Part shown: piece by piece, positions 47,263 to 57,558 of the stretch
How the letters are laid out: every line of letters starts with the position of its first letter
How positions within the stretch are numbered: position 1 is the first letter of the stretch
Source: Vineibacter terrae
GTDB taxonomy: Bacteria > Pseudomonadota > Alphaproteobacteria > Reyranellales > Reyranellaceae
Assembly: GCF_008039615.1 (NCBI RefSeq)
Contig: NZ_VDUZ01000023.1
Location: 62,001-126,000, forward strand
Length of the DNA: 64,000 bases
Reading direction: 5' to 3'
Translations under genes and position numbers: made by a program
Notes under the pieces: model-generated
The model's database searches: none
Told to the model about the DNA's origin: nothing
What the model saw: the letters and a program-made list of their open reading frames with translations, nothing else

Positions 47263-48792
47263 TCAGACGCTGGCGCCCGATGTGGCGTGGCCGGACGGGC
47301 GCGCATCCAGCACCGGCGGGTGAGTCACGATCGACTTCAGCTCCGGGGTCGGCTTCGTGAGCTTGGCGAGGTCGGGACGGGGCCGGCGCAAGGCGGCGAT
47401 GGCCTCGAAAGCCTGCTCCATCGCGTGCGCCGCGCCCAAGAGCGCGCGGTCGCCGCGGAAGCGGCCCACCACCTGCAGGCCGAACGGCATGCCGGCATGG
47501 TCGGTGCCGCCGGGGATCGCGATCGCCGGGTTGGTGGCCAGGGTGACGAAATAGGTCGGCGCCAGCCAGTGGTAGTAGTTGCGCAGCTTCTCGCCGTTCA
47601 TCTCCTCGAGATAGAGCCTGGTCCACGGGAACGGCGACACCGGCGTCGTCGGCGCCAGCACCAGGTCATAATCGCGGAACGTCTCCTGGAAGGAGCGGAA
47701 GATGCGGGTCTGCTCCAGGTGCGCCCAGGCGAAATCGGCCAAGGTCATCTTGGCGCCGATCTCGTAATTGGCGCGCACGTTGGGTCCGAGCGATGCCGGG
47801 TCCTTCTCGTAAGCCTCGCGGTAGCGGGCCAGGAAGCTCACGGCGCGGATCACGTCGAAGCAGCGGTCGGCCTCGCCGAAATCGAAGGCGACGTGATCAC
47901 AGCGCGCGAAGAGATGCGCCATCGCCTGCACCTTCTCGCGCATGACGGCCCGGATCGGCGCATCGACCGGACACTGGCCGAAATCCTCGGTCCATGCCAC
48001 GCGCAGGCGACCGAGATCGACCGGCGGCGGCACGGCGAAGGCCGCGCCGCCGGCGTCATAGGACAGCGGATCGCGGTCGTCGGGCGCCGCCTGGGCCGCC
48101 AGCAGCAGGCAGGTATCGGCCACCGTGCGCCCCATCGGGCCCAGCACCGAGATCGGCGTCCAGCCCAGCCCACGGCGCTCGACCGAGACGATGCCGGGCG
48201 ACGGCCGGAAGCCGACGACGCCATTCATCGCCGCCGGGATGCGCAACGAGCCGCCGGTGTCCGAGCCGGTGCAGACCGGCAGCATGTCGCAGGCCAGCGC
48301 CACGGCGGAGCCGCCCGACGAGCCACCGGCGTTGAGCAGCGGGTTGAAGGGATTGCCGGTGGCGCCCCAGACACCGTTGCGGCTGTTCGCGCCGGCACCG
48401 AACTCCGGCACGTTGGTCTTGCCGACGACGACGGCGCCCGAAGCGCGCACGCGCGCCACCATGGCGTTGTCCTGCGCCGGCACGAAATCGCGGTAGAGCG
48501 GCGAGCCATAGGTGGTCAGCAGCCCCTCGGTCTCCTCCAGGTCCTTGATGCCCGTGGGCAGCCCGTGCAGCAGCCCCAGCGCCTCGCCCTGGCGCACGGC
48601 CCGCTCCGCCGCCGCCGCTTCCCGGCGGGCGCGATCGTAGCAGGTGGCGGTGACGGCATTGACCGCCGGGTTGATCGCCGCGATGCGGTCGATGCAGGCC
48701 TCCAGCAGCTCGACCGGCGAGATCTCCTTGCCGCCGATACGGCGGCGCAGCTCGACGGCCGACAGCGACACGAGCTCTTGGTTGACGGCCAT
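47263..48792 (-). CDS. Amidase (amidase-signature family)
   Basis: 509 residues. The Ser-cisSer-Lys triad is visible: Lys83 in PTGIKDLE, Ser158 in NAGGSSGGSAVAL and Ser182 in GSDTGGSLRIPA. Length and layout fit aryl- or acylamide amidases of the AS family, e.g. enzymes acting on indoleacetamide-like or other amides; the close relative GatA is part of a three-subunit complex not seen here. Convergent with the dpp operon; it is divergent from the orphan SBP at 48914, which may share its regulatory region. Confidence 0.92.
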   Translation of the reverse strand: MAVNQELVSLSAVELRRRIGGKEISPVELLEACIDRIAAINPAVNAVTATCYDRARREAAAAERAVRQGEALGLLHGLPTGIKDLEETEGLLTTYGSPLYRDFVPAQDNAMVARVRASGAVVVGKTNVPEFGAGANSRNGVWGATGNPFNPLLNAGGSSGGSAVALACDMLPVCTGSDTGGSLRIPAAMNGVVGFRPSPGIVSVERRGLGWTPISVLGPMGRTVADTCLLLAAQAAPDDRDPLSYDAGGAAFAVPPPVDLGRLRVAWTEDFGQCPVDAPIRAVMREKVQAMAHLFARCDHVAFDFGEADRCFDVIRAVSFLARYREAYEKDPASLGPNVRANYEIGAKMTLADFAWAHLEQTRIFRSFQETFRDYDLVLAPTTPVSPFPWTRLYLEEMNGEKLRNYYHWLAPTYFVTLATNPAIAIPGGTDHAGMPFGLQVVGRFRGDRALLGAAHAMEQAFEAIAALRRPRPDLAKLTKPTPELKSIVTHPPVLDARPSGHATSGASV

Positions 48793-48913
48793 CGGTGCTC
48801 CTTCCCTGGCAATCGGCGCACGATAGCGAACCGGCGCCGCCGCGGTCCAGCGCTTGCCGCCGCTGCCGGGGCCTGCCTATGCTGCGGCCTGGGGTGACAT
48901 CGGGAGGACCGTC

Positions 48914-50440
48914 ATGGTCATCGGGAGAATGCTGCGCGGGCTTGCCGTCGTCGCGGCGCTGGGGCTGGCCGCAGGCGAGGCCGCGGCCCAGAAGTCAGCC
49001 GACACGCTGCGCATCCTGTTTCGCGACGCCGTGCCCAACATCGAGCTCTACTTCAATTCGCAACGGACCGGCCTGATCCTGTCGCATCTGGCGTGGGATA
49101 CGCTGGTGCATCGCGATCCCGTGAGCTTCGAGCTCAAGCCGGCGCTGGCCACGGACTGGAAGCTGATCGAGGACAACAGCCTCGAGTTCACGCTGCGCCA
49201 GGGCGTGAAGTTCCACGACGGCAGCACCATGACGGCCGACGACGTGGTCTACACCATCAACTTGGCGGCCGATCCCAACAGCAAGGTGGCGACGCCGTCC
49301 AACTATTCGTGGATCGACACGGCTGAGAAGATCGATGACTACAAGGTCCGCGTGAAGCTCAAGCGGCCGACGCCGGCGGCGCTGGAATATGTCGCGCTGG
49401 TGCTGCCGATCAATCCCAAGGCCTATCGCGAGAAGGTGGGCGCCGAGGCATTCTCGCGCGCGCCGGTGGGCACCGGCCCCTACAAGATCGTCAAGCTCGA
49501 TCAGGCCAAGGAAGTGCATTTCGAGCGCTTCGCCGACTACTACAAGGACAGCCCCAAGGGCATGCCCAGGATCGGCAAGCTGCTCGTGCGCTTCGTGCCC
49601 GATGCCGCCACCGAGATGACCGAGCTGCTGGCCGGCCGCGCCGACTGGATCTGGAACCTCAATCCCGACCAGTTCGACAGCGTCAACAAGATGCCGACCC
49701 TGCAGGCGGTGCGCGCGGAATCGATGCGCATCGGCTATCTGTCGATCGATGCCGCCGGCCGCAGCGGTGCCGGCAATCCGCTCACCAAGCTCAAGGTGCG
49801 CCAGGCCATCTGGCACGCCATCGACCGCGAGACGATCGCCAAGCGGCTGGTCACCGGCGGCTCGCGCGTGCCGCCGGCGCCCTGCTATCCGACCCAGTTC
49901 GGCTGCGACGGCGATGTCGCCGTGAAGTATGACTACGATCCGGCCAAGGCCAAGGCGCTGCTGGCCGAGGCCGGCTACCCCGACGGCTTCGACACCGAGC
50001 TGGTGAGCTACATCCTGCCGCAGTGGACGGCGTCGGTGCAGAGCTACCTGCAAGCCGTCGGCATACGCGCCAAGGTCAGCCAGCTTCAGGTCGCCGCCGC
50101 CATCCAGCGTGCCTGGCGCGGCGAGAACCCGCTCTATCTCGGCAGTTGGGGCAGCTACTCGGTGAACGACGTGTCGGCCATCCTGCCCAACATGCTGGGC
50201 GGCGGCAATGACGACTACGCGCGTGATCCCGAGATCCACAAGCTGCTGGAGGAAGGCGGCTCGGCCAACGACCCGGCCAAGCGCAAGGCGGCCTATTCGG
50301 CCGCGATCAAGCGCGTCACCGAGCAGGCCTACTGGCTGCCGCTGCACACCTACGTCAATACCTACGGCTTCGTGAAGACGCTCGACTTCAAGCCCTTCGC
50401 CGACGAGCTGCCGCGGTTCTACCTATACGGGTGGAAGTAA
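48914..50440 (+). CDS. ABC transporter substrate-binding protein (SBP_bac_5), orphan
   Basis: 508 residues. GGGAGGACC just upstream of ATG 48914 is the ribosome-binding site. Signal peptide: GLAVVAALGLAAGEAAAQ. Mature protein: DTLRILFRDAVPNIELYFNSQRTGLILSHLAWDTLVHRDPVSFELKPALATDWKLIEDNSLEFTLRQGVKFHDGSTMTADDV. No permease or ATPase genes follow. It may work with the dppBCDF-like set at 55274-59339, which has no binding protein. Confidence 0.92.
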   Translation: MVIGRMLRGLAVVAALGLAAGEAAAQKSADTLRILFRDAVPNIELYFNSQRTGLILSHLAWDTLVHRDPVSFELKPALATDWKLIEDNSLEFTLRQGVKFHDGSTMTADDVVYTINLAADPNSKVATPSNYSWIDTAEKIDDYKVRVKLKRPTPAALEYVALVLPINPKAYREKVGAEAFSRAPVGTGPYKIVKLDQAKEVHFERFADYYKDSPKGMPRIGKLLVRFVPDAATEMTELLAGRADWIWNLNPDQFDSVNKMPTLQAVRAESMRIGYLSIDAAGRSGAGNPLTKLKVRQAIWHAIDRETIAKRLVTGGSRVPPAPCYPTQFGCDGDVAVKYDYDPAKAKALLAEAGYPDGFDTELVSYILPQWTASVQSYLQAVGIRAKVSQLQVAAAIQRAWRGENPLYLGSWGSYSVNDVSAILPNMLGGGNDDYARDPEIHKLLEEGGSANDPAKRKAAYSAAIKRVTEQAYWLPLHTYVNTYGFVKTLDFKPFADELPRFYLYGWK

Positions 50441-50479
50441 GCCCCGGCACCCGGCATTCCGAGAGTTTGCCACTTTAAT

Positions 50480-50617
50480 CTTCCCCCGGAGGGGGAAGGT
50501 GGCGCGAAGCGCCGGAAGGGGGATGTTGCAGTGGATTCGATGCAGCCGATGAACAACGAATCCGTTCGAGCATCCCCCTTCCGCCCCTTCGGGGCACCTT
50601 CCCCCTCCGGGGGAAGG
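50480..50617. repeat. Palindromic intergenic repeat, family R3
   Basis: Left hairpin CTTCCCCCGGAGGGGGAAGG, then TGGCGCGAAGCGCCGGAAGGGGGATG, and the complementary right part ATCCCCCTTCCG...CACCTTCCCCCTCCGGGGGAAGG. Same structure as 56242-56380. Between convergent genes (orphan SBP and livM). Confidence 0.75.
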
Positions 50618-50630
50618 ACAAGATCACAAG

Positions 50631-50705
50631 CTCCGGGCGTAGCGAGGGATCTCCTGCGGCAGCGCGCCTTGCCGCAGGAGATCGCTCGCTGCGCTCGGGA
50701 TGACG
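50631..50705. repeat. Palindromic intergenic repeat, family R2 (partial copy 5)
   Basis: GGGCGTAGCGAGGGATCTCC on the left and GGAGATCGCTCGCTGCGCTC followed by GGGATGACGGG on the right, around GCAGCGCGCCTTGC. The outer left TCATCCCGAG is eroded. It lies directly behind the R3 copy and ends 17 bp before the livM stop. Confidence 0.6.
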
Positions 50706-50721
50706 GGTCAGGTCAGGTCGG

Positions 50722-51681
50722 TCATGCCGATGAGCGCAGGCGGCGGGCGGCCACATCCCACAGGCCGATCAGGCCCTTGGGCCACAGCAGCAAGATGGCG
50801 GCCAGGACGGCGCCGAGGATGATCTTGTCGCCGTCGCCGCCGATCGAGAAGAAGGTCTGCTGCACGATGATCAGCGCCGTGCCGATCAGCGGCCCCAGCA
50901 GCAGCCGTCGGCCGATGATGACGATCGCCGTCAGCATCAGCACCAGGAAGTAGCTCTCGAACATGTCGGGACCGACATAGGCGCGCTGGTAGGCGTACAG
51001 CCAGCCGGCCAGCGCCGATATCGGCGCCGAGGTGACGAACACCGCCAGCCGCACCCGGCGCGCATCGACGCCCAGCGCCGTCGCCAGGTCGGGGTTCATC
51101 TGGACCATCAGGGCGCTGGTCCCCAGGCGCGAGCGCCGGAAGCGATGGATGAACAGCAGCGTCGCCATCAGCAGCAGCCAGGCGATAGGCCACAGATCCG
51201 TGTTGGCCGCGCCTGACACGCCCCAGCCGAAGATCGTCAGGACCAGGGGCGGCACGCCGACGATGCCGTCGGAGCCGCCCAGGAACGACCAGTTGAACGC
51301 GACCTCCATGGCGACGACCGCGGCCGCGTACGTGACCAGCGAGAAGACGAACTCGCGCGTGCGCAGGGTGACGAGCCCGAGGACACAGGCCAGCACCACC
51401 GCGGCGACGATGGCAGCAGCAGCGGTCGCCCAGCCGTTCCATCCGTAGTTCACCGCCAGCATGGAAGCGGCATAGCCGCCCGTCGCCCAGAAGATGGTGT
51501 GACCCAGGCTGACCTCGCCGAGATAGGACAGGATCAGGTCGGCGCCATAGGCCATCACGGCCAGGATCGCGATCGTGGTGCACGCGGCATAGACCACCGG
51601 CGCACCGCCCGACACGGCCGGGATGAAATACGCAAGCGCGGCCAGCGCCAGGGCCAGCGGCGCCGACAGGCGCGCCATCAT
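50722..51681 (-). CDS. livM: Branched-chain amino acid ABC transporter permease LivM
   Basis: 319 residues with multiple helices and the LivM-type EAA region (DPDLATALGVDARRVRL version NPDLATALGVDARRVRLAVFVTSAPISALAGWLYAYQ). ILAVMAYGADLILSYLGEVSLGHTIFWATGGY matches the family entry region. The start ATG-ATG overlaps the livH stop (TGATG). Last gene of the livKGFHM operon; transport of branched-chain amino acids, amides or urea is possible in this family. Confidence 0.92.
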   Translation of the reverse strand: MMARLSAPLALALAALAYFIPAVSGGAPVVYAACTTIAILAVMAYGADLILSYLGEVSLGHTIFWATGGYAASMLAVNYGWNGWATAAAAIVAAVVLACVLGLVTLRTREFVFSLVTYAAAVVAMEVAFNWSFLGGSDGIVGVPPLVLTIFGWGVSGAANTDLWPIAWLLLMATLLFIHRFRRSRLGTSALMVQMNPDLATALGVDARRVRLAVFVTSAPISALAGWLYAYQRAYVGPDMFESYFLVLMLTAIVIIGRRLLLGPLIGTALIIVQQTFFSIGGDGDKIILGAVLAAILLLWPKGLIGLWDVAARRLRSSA

Positions 51682-52532
51682 CGTGCCGCGAGCCCCCCTG
51701 GCCGCACGACAAGCACCGTGAGCAGGACCAGGAAGGCCGCCGCCGTGGTGTATGCCGGCGACACCAGCGCGCCGAAGAGCGCCGTGAACATGCCCAGGCC
51801 GAAGCCGGCCAGCAGGCTGCCGCCGACGCTGCCGATGCCGCCCAGCACCACGACGACGAATGTCAGGATGACTTCGTCAAAGCCCATGCTGGCCAGGATC
51901 GGGCTGCGCGGCGCCACGAGGCCGGCGCCCAGCGCCACCGCAGCGCACTCGAAGACGAAGACGCCGATATAGACCTGCGCGGCGTTGATGCCGAAGAGCT
52001 GCGCCAGCTTCGGATCCTCGGCCACCGAGCGGACCAGGGCGCCCAGGCGCGTGCGGTTGAGCACCAGCCACAGGACGCCAAAGAGCAGCAGCGTGCCGAC
52101 CAGCGTGACGACGTCTTGCCACGTGAACCACAGCTCTCCCAGGTGCACGCTGGCCTTCTCGAGCGGGCTGGCGAAGGTCTGCGGATCGCCGCCGAAGATG
52201 CGGGCGGCGCTGCCCTGGATGACATAGCCGAAGCCCAGGGTGACGATCATCAGGCTGGTGAGGTTCTGCTGCATCACCAGCCGCTGCATCATGCCCTGCA
52301 GCGCGACGCCCAGCAGCCCCAGGGCGAGCACCGACAAGGGGACGGCCACGAAGTAGCTCACGCCCAGCTTCTGCATCGCCGCCCAGGCGAGGAAGGCCGC
52401 GAGCATGTAGAGCTGGCCATGGGCGAAGTTCACCAGCCGCGCCGCGCCCAGCAGCACCGTCCAGCCGATCGCCACCAGCGCATAGCCCGATCCCAGGACC
52501 AGGCCGTTGATCACCTGCTGGGTGAGGTTCAT
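51678..52532 (-). CDS. livH: Branched-chain amino acid ABC transporter permease LivH
   Basis: 284 residues. Family motifs: NLTQQVINGLVLGSGYALVAIGWTVLLGAARLVNFAHGQLYMLAAF near the N-terminus and VRSVAEDPKLAQLFGINAAQVY, the EAA-like ATPase contact. It forms the translocation pore with LivM. Start overlaps the livF stop by four bases (ATGA). Confidence 0.92.
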   Translation of the reverse strand: MNLTQQVINGLVLGSGYALVAIGWTVLLGAARLVNFAHGQLYMLAAFLAWAAMQKLGVSYFVAVPLSVLALGLLGVALQGMMQRLVMQQNLTSLMIVTLGFGYVIQGSAARIFGGDPQTFASPLEKASVHLGELWFTWQDVVTLVGTLLLFGVLWLVLNRTRLGALVRSVAEDPKLAQLFGINAAQVYIGVFVFECAAVALGAGLVAPRSPILASMGFDEVILTFVVVVLGGIGSVGGSLLAGFGLGMFTALFGALVSPAYTTAAAFLVLLTVLVVRPGGLAAR

Positions 52533-53256
52533 GCCGTGAGATTCCCGAGATAGGCCTCGAGGATGCGGGGATCGTCCTTCATGTCCGATGCCGCCTCCCT
52601 GGCCACAACCTTGCCGCGCTCCAGCAGATAGAGCTCGTCCACCAGCTCGAGCGTCGCGCGCGCATTCTGCTCGACCAGCAGCAGCGAAAGCCCGCGGTCG
52701 ACCAGCCCGCGCATCGTCGTCAGCAGCTCATGCACCAGGCGCGGCGCCAGGCCGGCCGAGGGCTCGTCGAGCAGCAGCACGGCGGGCGCGGCGCGCAGCG
52801 CCCGGCTGACCGCCACCATCTGCCGCTCGCCGCCCGACAGCATGCGGCCTTTGTGGCCGCGGCGCTCCGCCAGGCGCGGGAACAGGGTGAAGATATCGTC
52901 CATGGAAAAGGCATGCCGGCCGCGCGTGTCGGCCGGCGGGCGCACCAGCGCCAGGTTCTCCATCACCGTGAGCTCGGCGAAGATGCCCTTGCCTTCCGGC
53001 ACCAGCACGAGGCCGCGCTCGGCCCGGCGATGCGGCGGCAGCCCGTCCATCTTCTGCCCGGCCAGCCGCACCTCGCCGCGCACCACGGGCGTGCCGCGCG
53101 ACCAGCCGGCGATGGCGTTGATCAGCGTGCTCTTGCCGGCGCCGTTGGCGCCCACCATGCCGACCATGCGCCCGGCCGGGACAGCCACATCGATGCCGTC
53201 GACGGCAACGTTGCCGCCGTAGCGCACGGTGATCCCGATCGCCTCCAGGCTGTCGG

Positions 53257-53260
<4 letters not shown>
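52529..53260 (-). CDS. livF: Branched-chain amino acid ABC transporter ATP-binding protein LivF
   Basis: 243 residues from ATG 53260, whose ATGA overlaps the livG stop; the open frame continues upstream but is antisense-like there. Walker A GANGAGKST, LivF-type Q-loop region VPEGKGIFAELTVMENL, signature LSGGERQMVAVSRAL, Walker B VLLLDEPSAGLAP, H-loop VEQN. Confidence 0.92.
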
Positions 53261-54033
<773 letters not shown>

Positions 54034-54034
54034 G

Positions 54035-55201
54035 CTACGTCACGGCCTCGATCTTCGCCGTCTTGCCGTCAACGACCTTGAAGATCGTGTGCTTGTGCTG
54101 CGCCTGGCCGTTGGCGGCGAAGCTGAGGTCGCCCAGGATCGTGCCCGGCACCTTGCCGCCGCGGATCGCGCCGGCCACCGTCTTGCGATCGAGGCTCTTG
54201 GCCGCCGCGGCGGCGCTGGCCCAGACCTCCAGAGCCGCCGCGCCCAGGGCCGCGCCCTTGTCGGGGGCCTCGTTATGCGCCTTGCGGTACGCTTCGACGA
54301 ACTCGAGGTTCTCCTTGATCTTGTCGAACGGCGGCAGGTCGGGGAAGTAGATGTCCGCCGACACGATGCCGGTGGTGGCCTCGCCGGCGATGCGGAACAC
54401 GGTGGGCAGGATCGTGCCCACGGCCGCGACAAACGTGCCCTCGATGCCGGCCTGGCGGTACTGCTGGATCAGCGCCGGCATGCCCGACGATTCGGCGGCG
54501 TTGATGGCGACCACGGCGTCGGGCTTGGCCTGCTTGACGTTGGCGAGGCTGACGCGGAAATCCGTCTGCTTGAACGGGAACTGCTCGACGACGACCTTCT
54601 CCCAGGGCTTGCCGATCTTCGCCAGCTCGGCCTCGATCACCTGCTGGGCGCCGTTGCCGTAGGCGTCGTTCTGGGTCAGGAAGCCGATCCGCTTGGCGCC
54701 GAGCTTGTTGAGCAGGATCTCGGCGCACACGGCGCCGTCCTGACCGTTGGAGCTGTTGATCCGCACCGCCATGGGATTGCCCTGGCCGGACAGGATCGGG
54801 TCGGCTTTCGACACGGCGGTGATGTCGAGGATGTCGGCGCGTGCCAGCACGGGCTGCATGGCGAGCGTGACCGGGCTGTTCCAGCCCTCGATCACCACCG
54901 CCACCTTCTCGGCCACCATCTCGTTGGCGCGGGTGACGCCGACGGCCGGCGTGCTCTCGTCGTCCTTGGCGATCACCACCAGCTTGCGGCCCAGCACACC
55001 GCCCTTGGCGTTCAGCAGCTCGGCTGCCACCTTCACGGCGCCGGCGACCACCTGCCCGTTGGGACCAGCCGGCCCGGAGAGCGGCACGATCACGCCGACC
55101 TTGATCGGCTCGTTCTGGGCGATCGCCGGCATCGCCAGCCCGGCCACCCCAGCTGCGGCACCGACAGCGAACCGACGCCGGCCGAAGGATATGCGTGTCA
55201 T
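54035..55201 (-). CDS. Branched-chain amino acid-type ABC substrate-binding protein (LivK-like)
   Basis: 388 residues. The signal peptide has a twin-arginine motif GRRRFAVG followed by AAAGVAGLAMPAIAQ, so it is probably exported folded by Tat. The mature protein is a Peripla_BP_6 member: PIKVGVIVPLSGPAGPNGQVVAGAVKVAAELLNAKGGVLGRKLVVIAKDDES. First gene of the liv operon; the ligand can be leucine-like amino acids, amides or aromatic acids. Confidence 0.92.
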   Translation of the reverse strand: MTRISFGRRRFAVGAAAGVAGLAMPAIAQNEPIKVGVIVPLSGPAGPNGQVVAGAVKVAAELLNAKGGVLGRKLVVIAKDDESTPAVGVTRANEMVAEKVAVVIEGWNSPVTLAMQPVLARADILDITAVSKADPILSGQGNPMAVRINSSNGQDGAVCAEILLNKLGAKRIGFLTQNDAYGNGAQQVIEAELAKIGKPWEKVVVEQFPFKQTDFRVSLANVKQAKPDAVVAINAAESSGMPALIQQYRQAGIEGTFVAAVGTILPTVFRIAGEATTGIVSADIYFPDLPPFDKIKENLEFVEAYRKAHNEAPDKGAALGAAALEVWASAAAAAKSLDRKTVAGAIRGGKVPGTILGDLSFAANGQAQHKHTIFKVVDGKTAKIEAVT

Positions 55202-55273
55202 GCGTTCCTCATCAATGAACGTTTATTTTCACGCACCTTGGCCGACGGCTCCCCTCCATGTCAATGCGCTCGC

Positions 55274-56230
55274 CTATGCAACAACAAGATGGCACTCGAC
55301 GATGCCGGTCGGCAGCCGCGTCAAGGACGGCGCCACATGCCGGCAGCGGTCGATGGCGACCGGGCAACGCGGATGGAAACGGCAGCCGCCGGGAATGTTG
55401 GCGGGATCGGGCAAGGAGTCGCCCAGGCCGACATCCGGAACCCCGAGGCCAGGCTCCGGCGTCAGCACCGACGCCAGCAGCGCGCGCGTGTACGGATGCT
55501 GCGGCGCACGGAACAGCGCCTCGGTGCCGGCGCGCTCCACGATGCGGCCGAGATACATCACCGCCACCTCGGTCGCGACATGCTCGACCACGGCGAGGTT
55601 GTGGCTGATGAACAGGTAGGTGAGGTTCAGGTCGCGCCGCAGCTCGGCCAGCAGGTTGAGGATCTGCGCCTGCACCGAGACGTCGAGCGCGCTGGTGGGC
55701 TCGTCGCAGACGACGATGCGCGGCCGCAGCACCAGCGCCCGCGCGATGGCGACACGCTGGCGCTGGCCGCCGGAAAGCTGTGTCGGCAGGCGGTCGGCCA
55801 TGTCGCGCGCCAGGCCGACCCGCTCGAGCATGGCTTCGACCTGGCTGGCGATCTCGCGCCGCGACAGGCCGCCCTGGGCCGCCAGCGGCAGGCCGACGAT
55901 GTCGCGCACGCGCCGGCGCGGGTTGAGCGAGGCGAACGGATCCTGGAACACCGGCTGGATGAGACGGGCGCGGGCGCGCCGGTCCATGTCGGCGACGCGC
56001 TGGCCGTCGACCACGATCTCGCCCGCCGTCGGCGGCAGCAGACCCAGGATCAGGCGCGCCAGGGTCGACTTGCCGCACCCCGACTCGCCCACGACGCCCA
56101 GCACGCCGCCGGCCGGCACCTCGAACGACACGTCGTCGACGGCCACGATGTTGCGGTCCGGCACCAGCATGCCGCCGCGCACGCGAAACGTACGCCGCAC
56201 CGAGCGCGCCTCGATCGCCGCGGCGGTCAT
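55274..56230 (-). CDS. dppF: ABC transporter ATP-binding protein (DppF type, second system)
   Basis: 318 residues from ATG 56230 behind a GGGGGAAGGGAAG purine tract that is part of the R3 repeat. Walker [11 protein letters not shown]-loop VFQDPFASLNPR, signature LSGGQRQRVAIARAL, Walker B IVVCDEPTSALDVS, H-loop ISHN (Asn instead of the usual Asp). The C-terminus has the Cys segment GGCRFHPRCPVAIDRC. Last gene of dppBCDF set 2. Downstream, livK starts 72 bases on in the same direction. Confidence 0.92.
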   Translation of the reverse strand: MTAAAIEARSVRRTFRVRGGMLVPDRNIVAVDDVSFEVPAGGVLGVVGESGCGKSTLARLILGLLPPTAGEIVVDGQRVADMDRRARARLIQPVFQDPFASLNPRRRVRDIVGLPLAAQGGLSRREIASQVEAMLERVGLARDMADRLPTQLSGGQRQRVAIARALVLRPRIVVCDEPTSALDVSVQAQILNLLAELRRDLNLTYLFISHNLAVVEHVATEVAVMYLGRIVERAGTEALFRAPQHPYTRALLASVLTPEPGLGVPDVGLGDSLPDPANIPGGCRFHPRCPVAIDRCRHVAPSLTRLPTGIVECHLVVA

Positions 56231-56241
56231 GGCGACGATCT

Positions 56242-56380
56242 TCCCTTCCCCCGGAGGGGGAAGGTGCCCGAAGGGCGGAAGGGGGATGTTCGCACAGCTT
56301 CGATGATAGACCACAGCATCGGCTCGGTTCGAACATCCCCCTTCCGGCGCTGCGCGCCATCTTCCCCCTCCGGGGGAAGG
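56242..56380. repeat. Palindromic intergenic repeat, family R3 (second dpp set)
   Basis: CTTCCCCCGGAGGGGGAAGG ... GGAAGGGGGATG and the complement CATCCCCCTTCCGG...CTTCCCCCTCCGGGGGAAGG. It separates dppD and dppF of the second transporter and reaches to 12 bases before the dppF start. Confidence 0.75.
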
Positions 56381-56399
56381 TATGAGGATGGCACGGGCC

Positions 56400-57383
56400 T
56401 CACGGCGCGGCCTCCGCCTGGACCCAATCGGGCGGCAGGCGGCAAAGGAAATCGTGGCCCTCGCCTGCCGCGTGACGCGGGATCGCGGCGGCGCAGGTCG
56501 CATCGGCATGGGCGCAGCGGTCGCGGAAGGCGCAGCCGGCAAAGCCCGGCTCGACGCGCGGCACGACACCCGGGATGGAGCCCAGCGGCTGGTCGCGGCG
56601 GACCTTGCCCGGCACGGGCACGCACGCCAGCAGGCCCCTCGTATAGGGATGGCGCGGATTTGCGAAGAGGCTGGCGGTGGGCGCGCTTTCCACCACCTCA
56701 CCCGCGTACATCACCGAGACATGATGGGCGACGCGTGCCACGACACCCAGATCGTGCGTGATCAGCAGGATGGCGAGCCCAAGATCACGCTGCAGGCCCG
56801 CCAGCAGGCGCAGGATCTGCGCCTGCACGGTGACGTCCAGCGCCGTCGTCGGCTCGTCGGCGATCAGCAGCTCGGGATCGCACATCAGCGCCATCGCGAT
56901 CATCACGCGCTGGCGCAGGCCGCCCGAGAGCTGGTGCGGGAACTGCCCCAGCCGCATGCCGGGCGCCGTGATGCCGACGCGCCCCAGCAGCTCGGCGGCG
57001 CGATCCAGCGCCGCGCGGCGCGTCACCTTGCGATGGCGGCGCAGCACCTCGGCCATCTGTGATCCCACCGTGTAGGCGGGATTGAGGCTGGTCATGGGCT
57101 CCTGGAAGATCATCGCCATGCGATCGCCGCGCAGCCGCGCCATGGCCGTGTCCGACAGGCCCAGCAGGTCGGCGCCGTCGAACGCCAGCCGATCGGCCGT
57201 GCGCCGTCCACGGCGCGCCAGCAGGTTCATCACCGCCAGCGCCGACACCGACTTGCCGCAGCCCGATTCGCCCACCAGGCAATGCGTCTGGCCGCGCGCC
57301 ACCGCGAGCGACGCGCCGCGCACCGCCTCGATGCGGCCGCCGAACGCCACACGCAAGCCTTCGACCTCGAGCAGCGCGGTCAT
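56400..57383 (-). CDS. dppD: ABC transporter ATP-binding protein (DppD type, second system)
   Basis: 327 residues from ATG 57383, nine bases after GGGAGAGGG of an R1 repeat. Walker [11 protein letters not shown]-loop [13 protein letters not shown], signature LSGGLRQRVMIAMAL, Walker [16 protein letters not shown]-loop ITHDLG, and the C-terminal GCAFRDRCAHADATC segment. Pairs with the DppF-type gene downstream. Confidence 0.92.
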   Translation of the reverse strand: MTALLEVEGLRVAFGGRIEAVRGASLAVARGQTHCLVGESGCGKSVSALAVMNLLARRGRRTADRLAFDGADLLGLSDTAMARLRGDRMAMIFQEPMTSLNPAYTVGSQMAEVLRRHRKVTRRAALDRAAELLGRVGITAPGMRLGQFPHQLSGGLRQRVMIAMALMCDPELLIADEPTTALDVTVQAQILRLLAGLQRDLGLAILLITHDLGVVARVAHHVSVMYAGEVVESAPTASLFANPRHPYTRGLLACVPVPGKVRRDQPLGSIPGVVPRVEPGFAGCAFRDRCAHADATCAAAIPRHAAGEGHDFLCRLPPDWVQAEAAP

Positions 57384-57390
57384 GGCGATC

Positions 57391-57538
57391 AACCCTCTCC
57401 CGCAGGCGGGAGAGGGAGGGGCCCATTGCGCAGCGCGCAATGGGAGTGTGAGGGATAACAAACGAGGCGCCGAGTCCTCGGCCCCTCACCCGCCGAGCGC
57501 TGCGCGCTCGTCGACTTCTCCCGCTTGGGGGAGAGGTG
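57391..57538. repeat. Palindromic intergenic repeat, family R1 (second dpp set)
   Basis: CCCTCTCCCGCAGGCGGGAGAGGG, GGGCCCATTGCGC/GCGCAATGGGAGTGTGAGGG, CCCCTCACCCGCCGAGCGC and TTCTCCCGCTTGGGGGAGAGG. Between dppC and dppD of the second system. Confidence 0.78.
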
Positions 57539-57558
57539 ATGAGGGGGCCACGCCGGCA